Positions 57,683 to 64,000 of a DNA stretch of 64,000 nt are shown in pieces. The notes under the pieces are model-generated. The model searched no databases and was not told the origin of the DNA. It saw only the letters and a list, made by a program, of their open reading frames with translations. The position numbers and the translations under genes were made by a program. The first letter of the stretch is position 1, and every line of letters starts with the position of its first letter. Source of the stretch: an uncultured Burkholderiales bacterium (lineage in GTDB: Bacteria > Pseudomonadota > Gammaproteobacteria > Burkholderiales > Burkholderiaceae); contig CAMLJY010000021.1 of NCBI GenBank assembly GCA_946480465.1, positions 1 to 64,000 of the forward strand. Reading direction: 5' to 3'.

Positions 57683-59511
57683 TCGGCGGCCTGCAGCTGC
57701 GCGTCGGCCCGATCGCGCGCCTGAGCCTGGGCCTGGTGGCGCTGATCGTCAGCCTGGCGCTGGTGGCGGACATGCTGCTGGGCGTGGTGCCGGCCCGCGG
57801 CGACGCCGAGCGGCGCATGCGCCAGCGCGTGGCCGAGACGCTGGCGCTGCAGATCACGGCGCTGGTCGAGGCCGGCGACACGGCGCTGCTGGGGCGCACG
57901 CTGCAGCAGGTGCTGGCGCGGGACGCCCGCATCCGCTCCATTGCGGTGACGCGCAGCGACGGCACCGAGATCCTGCGGCGCGGCGTCCAGCCCCAGGCCG
58001 ATGGTGCGGCCGATGGCGCCGCGGTCAGCGCAGCCGGCCCCCTGTTGAGCCTGCCGGTCACCGCCGGCCGCGAACGCTGGGGCGACATCGAGATCGGCTT
58101 CGCCGCGGACGAAGCCGCCGGGCCGTGGTGGGCCAGCGGCTTGCTGGCGCAGCCCGCGGTGCAGATGCTGCTCGTGCTGGCCCTGGGCGGCTTCGCGCTG
58201 TGCTACGCCTACCTGTGGCGCGCGATGCACTTCCTGAACCCCTCGGCCAGCGTGCCCGACCGCGTTCGCCGCGCCTTCGACGCGCTGGCCGAGGGCCTGC
58301 TCATCGTCGACCAGCAGCAGCGCATCGTGCTGGCCAACCGCGCGTTCCGGCAGCTGCATCCGCAATCGGACGCCGAGCTGAACGGGCAGCCCATCGACTC
58401 GCTGCCGTGGCTGCAGCAAGGCTTCGCTGCCGCAGCACCGGCTGCGGCAGCGGCTGAGCTGCAGCCCGCGGCCGAGCCGCTGCCCTGGGTGCACACGCTG
58501 CAGACGGGCGACACCGTCAGCGCGCGCCCACTGCAGCTGCCGCATCCCGGCGAGGGCAACCGGCAGCTGCTGGTGAGCACCGCCGCCATCACCGACAACA
58601 GCGGCCGCGCGCGCGGCTGCCTGATCACCTTCGACGACGTCACCGCCGTGCACCGCGCCAACGGCGAGCTGCGCAGCGCACTGGACGCGCTGGAGCAGTC
58701 GCGCCGGCGCATCGAAGAGCAGAACGTCGAACTGCGCCAGCTGGCCTCCCGCGACGGGCTGACCGGCTGCTACAACCGGCGTGCCTTCTTCGAGTTGGCG
58801 ATCGGGCTGTTCAACGCCGCACGCGAGCACCACACCGGGCTGTGCTGCCTGATGGTGGACATCGATCACTTCAAGCGCTTCAACGACACCTATGGCCACG
58901 CCGTGGGCGACCAGGTGATCCAGGTCGTGTCACGGACGCTGGCCGCGGGACTGCGGCAGCCGGACCTGCTGGGTCGCTATGGCGGCGAGGAGTTCTGCAT
59001 CGTCCTGCCCGGTGCCGACGCGCAGGCGGCCTGCGTGGTGGCCGAGCGCATGCGCGCCGGCATCGAGTCCACCGCCCGCAGCGCCATCCGCGGCATCCAG
59101 GTGATCCCCATCACCGCCAGCTTCGGCGTGGCGGTCCTCGAACCCGGCGTGGCCTCGATCGAAAGTGCTGATCGAGCGGGCCGACCAGTCGCTCTACCAG
59201 GCAAAGCAAGCGGGGCGCAACCGCGTCGTGCTGCATCGGGACGCGCCGTGAACGGCGAATGGCCCGCCGTCAGCGCCGCCGGAACGCCGCGCTCCGGTCA
59301 GGTGACCTGCGGCGGTTGGCAGGGGGAGGCCTGCAATCCGCCCTGGCCTGCCCCAGGCACCTCGACATCGATGGCGAAGGCGAAGCACGCGCCCCCGCCA
59401 AGCAGGCTCGATACCTCGATGTCCGAACCCATGGCACGCACCAGCTCCCGGCTGATCGCGAGGCCCAGGCCCGTGCCGGCCGCGCCTGACGTGGCAGGTA
59501 GTCGTACGTAG
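57679..59511 (+). CDS. Membrane diguanylate cyclase, frameshifted near the C-terminus
   Basis: Synthesises c-di-GMP. TM1 (about 15-40), a periplasmic domain, TM2 (about 160-185), a PAS-like region (about 200-330) and GGDEF (about 350 on). The active site GGEEF (435-439) is intact, as is the inhibitory I-site RQPD five residues upstream. After residue 494 the frame goes wrong. One base fewer in the AAA at 59162-59164 would restore VLIERADQSLYQAKQAGRNR, the normal GGDEF ending, with a stop at 59251. As sequenced, the frame runs on to 59511 with nonsense that overlaps the histidine kinase gene antisense. Either a real mutation or a sequencing error explains this. The ATG overlaps the giant gene's stop by 4 bp. 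Confidence 0.85.
   Translation: MIGGLQLRVGPIARLSLGLVALIVSLALVADMLLGVVPARGDAERRMRQRVAETLALQITALVEAGDTALLGRTLQQVLARDARIRSIAVTRSDGTEILRRGVQPQADGAADGAAVSAAGPLLSLPVTAGRERWGDIEIGFAADEAAGPWWASGLLAQPAVQMLLVLALGGFALCYAYLWRAMHFLNPSASVPDRVRRAFDALAEGLLIVDQQQRIVLANRAFRQLHPQSDAELNGQPIDSLPWLQQGFAAAAPAAAAAELQPAAEPLPWVHTLQTGDTVSARPLQLPHPGEGNRQLLVSTAAITDNSGRARGCLITFDDVTAVHRANGELRSALDALEQSRRRIEEQNVELRQLASRDGLTGCYNRRAFFELAIGLFNAAREHHTGLCCLMVDIDHFKRFNDTYGHAVGDQVIQVVSRTLAAGLRQPDLLGRYGGEEFCIVLPGADAQAACVVAERMRAGIESTARSAIRGIQVIPITASFGVAVLEPGVASIESADRAGRPVALPGKASGAQPRRAASGRAVNGEWPAVSAAGTPRSGQVTCGGWQGEACNPPWPAPGTSTSMAKAKHAPPPSRLDTSMSEPMARTSSRLIARPRPVPAAPDVAGSRT
59161..59251 (+). other. Frameshift site and displaced C-terminus of the diguanylate cyclase
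   Basis: GAAAGTGCTG at 59161-59170 has one A too many relative to the expected GAAGTGCTG. From GTG at 59165 to TGA at 59249-59251 the +1 frame encodes the conserved last helix of a GGDEF domain (SLYQAKQAGRNRVV). Confidence 0.85.
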
Positions 59512-60113
59512 GGCATGAAGAGTCGATCCAGGTCCTCGGCGGCGATGCCGACGCCCGTGTCGCCCACCTCGAAGCGCAGCAGCCAGCGCGTGTCATGCAG
59601 TGCGCGGCCGCGCACGTCGAGCGTTATGCATCCTTGGCGCGTGAACTTCACCGCATTGGTCAGCAGGTTCAGCAGCACCTGGCGCAGGCGCGATTCGTCA
59701 CCGATCACGCACGGTGGCAGGGCCGTGGCCGTGGCGCAGTGGAACGACAGGCCCTTGCTCCGGACCTCGACGCGGACCATGTCGGCCACGTCGTCCAGCA
59801 GTCGCGGCAGCGGAAAGGCCTGCTGGTGCAGGACGAAACGCCCGGCCTGCAGGCTGCTGTGGTCGATCAGGTCCGTGGCCAGTCCCAGCAGGTGCTGGCC
59901 GGCCGAGCGGATCATCTGCGCGGCCTGGGCCTGGGGTGTGTCGGGTGGACTGTCGATCTGCAGCAGCTGTGCATAGCCCAGGATGGCGTTGAGGGGGGTG
60001 CGCATTTCGTGCGCCACGCGGGCGAGCCAGGCGTCGGCAATGGCACGACGGCCCGCGGGTGTGCCGTCGGGCGGTGTCGCGCAGCAGGAGCCCTGGCCAT
60101 TGCACGAGTTCAT
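59298..60113 (-). CDS. Soluble histidine kinase
   Basis: A 271-residue kinase with no membrane segment and almost no sensor domain. Its first 11 residues carry three Cys (MNSCNGQGSCC). The H-box AHEMRTPLNAILGYAQ has phospho-acceptor His35. N-box LNLLTNAVKFT, G1 DTGVGI, F-box LFMPY and G2 GTGLGLAIS are all present, so it should be active. It is the last gene of the leftward chemoreceptor-cytochrome-FccB group, 30 bp after fccB. No response regulator is in the window. The Cys cluster may sense redox state, sulfide or metal, which is inference from context. Confidence 0.88.
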   Translation of the reverse strand: MNSCNGQGSCCATPPDGTPAGRRAIADAWLARVAHEMRTPLNAILGYAQLLQIDSPPDTPQAQAAQMIRSAGQHLLGLATDLIDHSSLQAGRFVLHQQAFPLPRLLDDVADMVRVEVRSKGLSFHCATATALPPCVIGDESRLRQVLLNLLTNAVKFTRQGCITLDVRGRALHDTRWLLRFEVGDTGVGIAAEDLDRLFMPYVRLPATSGAAGTGLGLAISRELVRAMGSDIEVSSLLGGGACFAFAIDVEVPGAGQGGLQASPCQPPQVT

Positions 60114-60143
60114 GGAAGTCCCCTTGCCAGCTCGCCGCGGGCG

Positions 60144-61436
60144 TCACGACACCGTGTCGTTCAGGATGTTTCCGGCCCAGGCCATGGCGTAGATCGCCTC
60201 GGTCAGGTTGGGCCGCTCGGACAGCCCGCCCGCTTCCTTGACCGCCTTCATCGCGCGGGACTCGGCGTCGTAGCGGTAGACCGCCGCCACGTGGATCACC
60301 TCGGACTGCGAGACGAAGCTGTAGCAGGTGTTGGCGATGATGGGCTGCGCCACCGGCTCCTTGCCGGCGAGCAGCGCGGCCACGGCGGCGGCGCACACCT
60401 TGGCCTCCTGGTTGGCCATGTGGCCCGATTTCGGCATGCCGGGCGAGCCGGCAATGGCGTCGCCGACCACGTGGACGCCCGCCGCGACCGTGGATTCGTA
60501 GCTGAGGAAGTCGACGCCGCACCAGCTGTCGGACCCCACGTTGGCCAGGCCGCTGCGCAGCGCGATGGCGCCGGCACGCTGCGGCGGGATGATGTTCCAC
60601 ACCTGGGCGTCGACCTTGCCCTGGATTGCGAACTCGACACGCTGCGCCGTGGCGTCGATGGACTGGATCTCGGCGCTGGGGTGGTACTCCACCCGGCCGG
60701 CATGGCGCTCGCGCCACAGGCGCTCGAACAGGCCCTTCTTGGCCTGGATCTCGGGGTTGGCGTCGAAGACCAGCAGCTTGGCACGCGGCTTGGTGATCGA
60801 CAGGTAGTGGGCGACCAGGCTGGCACGCTCGTAGGGCCCGGGCGGGCAGCGGTACGGCACCTTGGGGATGTGCATCGCGAACACGCCGTCATCTGGCATC
60901 TCGACCAGGCGGCGCCGCAGTTCCAGCGTCTGCTCGCCGGCCTTCCAGGCGTGCGGGATGCGGCGCTGCGCCGAGGCGCGCTCCAGGCCGGGCAGCGAGG
61001 ACGACAGGATGTCCACGCCGGGCGCGACGATCAGGCGGTCGTAGGTAATGCGCTGGCGGCCGACGAAGACGATGCGCTTGACCGGGTCGATGAAGTCGGC
61101 GCTGGCGCGTACCCAGTCGATGCCGTGTCGGGCGGTGAAGGGCTCGTAGTGGCGCGTCAGTTCGCGCAGCTTGATGCCGCCGTGGATCACGCGGTTGCTC
61201 AGCGGGCACATCACGAAGGCGACGTTCGGCTCGATCAGCGTGATCTTCATGTCGCGATTGGCGCTGCGCAGGTACTTCGCGGCCGTGGCGCCGCCGAAGC
61301 CGCCGCCGATGACCACCACGTGGGCCCGCGACAGCGCGGGTTCGTGTGCTGGCCGCGCAGGCGCGCCTTGGGCGGCTACCAGCCCAGGTGCGCCGGCTGC
61401 GGACAGGGCTGCGAGCAGTTCGCGTCGATTCAACAT
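60144..61436 (-). CDS. fccB: Flavocytochrome c sulfide dehydrogenase, flavoprotein subunit
   Basis: A 430-residue FAD protein that oxidises sulfide and passes electrons to a cytochrome c in the periplasm. The start at 61436 is chosen because CGGGA lies 6 bp upstream; an ATG at 61442 abuts it. A twin-arginine signal (NRRELLA) fits export with cofactor bound. FAD motif VVVIGGGFGGATAAKYL, the segment PHAWKAGEQT and the active disulfide cysteines Cys197 (YRCPPGPYERA) and Cys371 (NTCYSFVS) correspond, as I recall the Allochromatium FccB sequence, to Cys161 and Cys337 there. This separates it from sulfide:quinone reductases. The cytochrome gene lies 14 bp upstream. Confidence 0.9.
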   Translation of the reverse strand: MLNRRELLAALSAAGAPGLVAAQGAPARPAHEPALSRAHVVVIGGGFGGATAAKYLRSANRDMKITLIEPNVAFVMCPLSNRVIHGGIKLRELTRHYEPFTARHGIDWVRASADFIDPVKRIVFVGRQRITYDRLIVAPGVDILSSSLPGLERASAQRRIPHAWKAGEQTLELRRRLVEMPDDGVFAMHIPKVPYRCPPGPYERASLVAHYLSITKPRAKLLVFDANPEIQAKKGLFERLWRERHAGRVEYHPSAEIQSIDATAQRVEFAIQGKVDAQVWNIIPPQRAGAIALRSGLANVGSDSWCGVDFLSYESTVAAGVHVVGDAIAGSPGMPKSGHMANQEAKVCAAAVAALLAGKEPVAQPIIANTCYSFVSQSEVIHVAAVYRYDAESRAMKAVKEAGGLSERPNLTEAIYAMAWAGNILNDTVS

Positions 61437-61450
61437 GGTCATTCCCGTGT

Positions 61451-61783
61451 TCAGCGAATTCCGCCGAAGTGCTCGGCCAGGCGGCGCAGTTCCTGGTCCG
61501 AATAGCCGCGCGCGTGCTGGTGCATCACCGTCGCCGCGCGCGTGCCGGTCTTGAAGGCGATCAGGTTGTCATACAGGTAGTCCGAAGACTTTCCGGCCAG
61601 GCGCAGGGAAGCGCCTTCGGACCGGCCATCGGTGCCGTGGCACGCGGCGCAACTGGCAGCCCACAGGCGCACTTCGCGCTGGCGCAGCTCGGCATCCGGT
61701 GCCTGTGCCTGTGCCTGCAGGCTCGCAGCGAGCAGCGCGGCAAGCGCCGCGGCGCGCGTGGTGCGGAAGGACTGGTGTTTCAC
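61451..61783 (-). CDS. Monoheme cytochrome c, probable FccA partner
   Basis: A 110-residue exported cytochrome from a GTG at 61783 with GGAG 6 bp upstream. That start gives a clean signal peptide (KHQSFRTTRAAALAALLAAS, cleavage near QAQA). An alternative GTG at 61810 overlaps the chemoreceptor stop. One heme site CAACH and a distal Met (VMHQHARGYSDQEL) are present. The mature size of about 85 residues fits the monoheme FccA type, and the gene directly precedes fccB. It probably accepts electrons from sulfide oxidation. Confidence 0.85.
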   Translation of the reverse strand: MKHQSFRTTRAAALAALLAASLQAQAQAPDAELRQREVRLWAASCAACHGTDGRSEGASLRLAGKSSDYLYDNLIAFKTGTRAATVMHQHARGYSDQELRRLAEHFGGIR

Positions 61784-61806
61784 GCAAGACTCCACGGAAG
61801 GGTGAT

Positions 61807-63414
61807 TCACGATGAGGGAAGCAGCACGCCGCCCGGTGCAGCGCCCTGTGCGCCGGGGCCGGCCGCGGCTGGCGATTCGTCGGGTGCCAGCCGGAAGCCG
61901 CGCACCGAGCCGGACAGCCGGGTCGCCAGCTGCCGCAGGCCGTCCGCGGCGCGCGCGGTCTCGTGCACCAGCGCCGCGTTCTGCCGCGTGCTCTCGTCGA
62001 GCTGGCCGACCACGCCGCCCAGCTCCTCCAGGCGATCGTGCAACTGGCGGCTGGTGGCCGACATGCCGACGACCAGCCCGGTGAGCTCGCGCGCCTGGTC
62101 GACCACGCGCTCCATGGTGGCGCCGGCCACCTGCACCAGGCGGTGGCCGTCTTCCACCTGGTCGACGCTGTCCTCGATCAGGGTCTTGATCTCGCGTGCG
62201 GCCTGCGCGCTGCGCTGGGCCAGGCCGCGCACTTCAGCCGCTACGACGGAGAAGCCGCGGCCGTCCTCGCCGGCGCGGGCGGCCTCCACGGCGGCGTTCA
62301 GCGCCAGCAGGTTGGTCTGGAACGCGATGTCGTCGATGACGCCGATGATGTCGGCGATGCGGCGGCTGGACTGGCGGATGGTGCTCATCGAGTCGACCAC
62401 GCTGCGCACGACCGAGCCGGCCTCGCTGGCCACGCTGCAGGCGCGCCCGGCCAGCGTTTCGGCGCTGGTGGCGCTGGCGGATGTCTGCTGCACGAAGTCG
62501 GCCATGTGGCCCATCGTCACCGTGGTGCGCTGCAGGCTCGCGGCCTGGCGCTCGGTGCGCGTGCTCAGGTCTTCGTTGCCGTGGGCGATCTGGGTCGATG
62601 CGACCGCGATCTGCTCGATGCCGGAGCGCACGTCGCCCACCGTGCCGGCCAGCTGCTGCGTCATGCTGCCCAGGGCCTGGTGCAGGCGCCCGAACTCGTC
62701 GCTGCGGTGCTCGGCCCGCGGGCTGCTCAGGTCGCCTTCGGCCACGCGCGCGGCCAGGTCGATGCAGTGTTCCAGCGCGCCCAGGATCTGCCGCCGCGCC
62801 CAGTAATAGCACGCCAGGCACGCGGCCATCAGCAGGACGCAGACGGCCGGCATCAGCCACTGGCCGCGCTGCTTGGTCTGCGCGAAGCTGGCCGATGCCG
62901 CGTTCACCGCCGCGTAGCCGGCTTCCACCGTGCGGTCCACGCCGGCGCGGTGGGCCAGGTACAACGCATGCGCGGCGGTCAGCGCCTGGCGGGCGCCGGC
63001 CTCGTCGTGGCGGTCCAGGCGAGCCAGCACCTCGTTGCGTGCCGCGGCCATGAAGGCCTGCGCGGTCGTGTGCTGCTCGCCCAGCAGCAGCTGGTCCAGG
63101 CCGGCCGGGGGTTCGGCCTGCCAGCGGGCCACGCGGGCGTCGTATTCGCGGGCCAGGCGCTCGACCTGCTCGCGCGCCTCGGCTGGCCGCAGGCTGTTCT
63201 CGACCGCCTGCGACAGGACCAGCCGCAGCTCGACCAGGTACATCGGCGGCGGCAGGATGTCGGCCACGACCTCGTTGGCGACCAGCGCATCCTTGGCGCG
63301 GCGGTCCAGTTCCTGGAAGCTCCACAGCGAGATGGCCAGGACCGTCAGCGCGGCAAGAAAGCCGGTGAGGCCGATGGACAGCAGGGTGAAACGCACTGTT
63401 CTGGTGTTCGTCAT
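61807..63414 (-). CDS. Methyl-accepting chemotaxis protein
   Basis: A 535-residue inner-membrane chemoreceptor. TM1 (about 12-33), a periplasmic ligand domain of four-helix-bundle type (about 34-185), TM2 (about 188-208), HAMP (about 210-262) and a long coiled coil follow. The signalling hairpin is highly conserved ([38 protein letters not shown]). No C-terminal CheR-binding pentapeptide is evident. The ATG at 63414 follows GGAG at 6 bp. Its stop is 24 bp from the cytochrome start, so it is the first gene of a probable operon with cytochrome c, fccB and the kinase. Confidence 0.93.
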   Translation of the reverse strand: MTNTRTVRFTLLSIGLTGFLAALTVLAISLWSFQELDRRAKDALVANEVVADILPPPMYLVELRLVLSQAVENSLRPAEAREQVERLAREYDARVARWQAEPPAGLDQLLLGEQHTTAQAFMAAARNEVLARLDRHDEAGARQALTAAHALYLAHRAGVDRTVEAGYAAVNAASASFAQTKQRGQWLMPAVCVLLMAACLACYYWARRQILGALEHCIDLAARVAEGDLSSPRAEHRSDEFGRLHQALGSMTQQLAGTVGDVRSGIEQIAVASTQIAHGNEDLSTRTERQAASLQRTTVTMGHMADFVQQTSASATSAETLAGRACSVASEAGSVVRSVVDSMSTIRQSSRRIADIIGVIDDIAFQTNLLALNAAVEAARAGEDGRGFSVVAAEVRGLAQRSAQAAREIKTLIEDSVDQVEDGHRLVQVAGATMERVVDQARELTGLVVGMSATSRQLHDRLEELGGVVGQLDESTRQNAALVHETARAADGLRQLATRLSGSVRGFRLAPDESPAAAGPGAQGAAPGGVLLPSS

Positions 63415-63673
63415 CGGGGACTCCGATGCCGGTCCGCGCACGGCCGGCGACTACGACGGGAGATGGGGGCCAGCGCCTGCACCGAATGCAGGCGCCCGGC
63501 GACCCCGCTTGACCGCACCACCCTGATGACTGTTGTTGGAATCGGGAACCGATGCTTCAACCATAGCGACCGGTGGGCGGAGCGGCATGACTCTTTCTTT
63601 GGGCCGGGAAGCTTTTCGTTATGGCGCTGGCGGCTGCGGGGGGTTGACGCGTCTTTTATGACCTAGCAATGCG

Positions 63674-64000
63674 TCAACGCAGCGACCGCACGTAGCGGCG
63701 CGCCGCGCCGCCGTCGTCCCGGCCGGCATCGGCTGCGGCTGCGGCAGGCGGGGACGGCGCCGGTGCAGCGGCGGCCGCCGCCGCGGGGGCCTGCGTCGGC
63801 AGCGTGGGCTCCGGTGCGGCCGCCATGGGCAAGGACCGCGCGGCGCCCGCCGGCCCCGCGGTGAGGCGCAGCAGGCGGATGCGCAGGCATTCCGCAATGC
63901 CGCGCAGGCGTTCGCTGGCGCCGTCATCGGCGGCCAGGCCGATCACGGTGTCGGCGTACTGCCGATCGGCGAAGAACAGCTCCGGGTCCAGCCGGATCCG
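63674..64000 (-). CDS. Partial CDS, C-terminus of an unknown protein
   Basis: The frame is open to the window edge; 108 residues are visible. It reads RIRLDPELFFADRQYADTVI and continues with a helical region (ERLRGIAECLRIRLLRL). It ends with an Ala/Pro-rich, probably disordered tail and a basic last segment (ARRYVRSLR). No motif is recognised. The internal GTG at 63946 is not a start. A 259-bp gap separates it from the chemoreceptor, on the same strand; that gap is less GC-rich and probably holds the chemoreceptor promoter, but I could not assign boxes. Confidence 0.55.
   Translation of the reverse strand, partial: RIRLDPELFFADRQYADTVIGLAADDGASERLRGIAECLRIRLLRLTAGPAGAARSLPMAAAPEPTLPTQAPAAAAAAAPAPSPPAAAAADAGRDDGGAARRYVRSLR

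Noticed and set aside
63415..63670. FliA (sigma-28) promoter for the chemoreceptor
   Set aside because: The best candidate has only about five of eight -10 bases; not distinguishable from chance.
63644..63677. Inverted repeat TTGACGC...GCGTCAA as terminator or operator
   Set aside because: Only 7-bp arms with a 20-nt loop, overlapping the stop codon of the partial gene; too weak to call.

Overview
This window is GC-rich, chromosomal-looking DNA, most likely from a betaproteobacterium of the order Burkholderiales (Rubrivivax/Leptothrix/Comamonadaceae-like). That placement is inferred from strong third-position G/C bias, the gene families (BPSS1780-type membrane protein, GMP reductase, ppk/sixA/ppx cluster) and a GC-rich intergenic repeat of a style I associate with that group. 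No IS element, prophage, rRNA or CRISPR array was seen. There is one tRNA (Asp-GTC).

Layout, left to right. 1-9 kb: a HAD hydrolase, a MoeB/ThiF-type adenylyltransferase whose start is embedded in a palindromic repeat, a four-gene operon (solute-binding protein, solute-binding/vWA lipoprotein, XpaC-like protein, TelA), a Cys-repeat lipoprotein and a small unknown protein. 9-18 kb: TonB-dependent receptor, AraC regulator, GMP reductase, patatin-like lipase, a secreted unknown protein and UvrD helicase. 18-26.5 kb: a tightly overlapped leftward cluster of MoxR ATPase, DUF58, DUF4350, DUF4129, SpoIIM-like, two RDD and other membrane proteins. 26.5-43.5 kb: mostly housekeeping genes, namely homoserine kinase, DNA polymerase I, EF-hand protein plus S10 carboxypeptidase, polyphosphate kinase, SixA and exopolyphosphatase, a Tat-exported dienelactone-hydrolase-like protein, a ZIP transporter, a degenerate HD-GYP protein, a universal stress protein, a DMT permease, tRNA-Asp and an M3 peptidase.

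44.3-59.3 kb is the most unusual part. Six consecutive same-strand genes encode a GAF-HlyD membrane-fusion protein, a PqqD-like/M50 protease/HlyD fusion, a shortened SecA-like ATPase, a second HlyD/RND-type adaptor, a 2228-residue surface protein and a membrane diguanylate cyclase. The surface protein carries an N-terminal LEPRILYSAD motif, a DUF4347 domain with a His/Cys pair, 11 cadherin-type repeats and a C-terminal membrane segment. I read this as a dedicated export and processing locus for the giant adhesin, powered by a SecA-like motor instead of an ABC transporter and linked to c-di-GMP. The cyclase carries an apparent one-base frameshift near its end, and the adhesin gene carries a recent 972-bp-offset internal duplication.

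59.3-63.4 kb, leftward: a chemoreceptor, a monoheme cytochrome c, a flavocytochrome-c sulfide dehydrogenase flavoprotein (FccB) and a soluble histidine kinase form a probable operon joining sulfide oxidation with sensing. Both window ends cut through genes.
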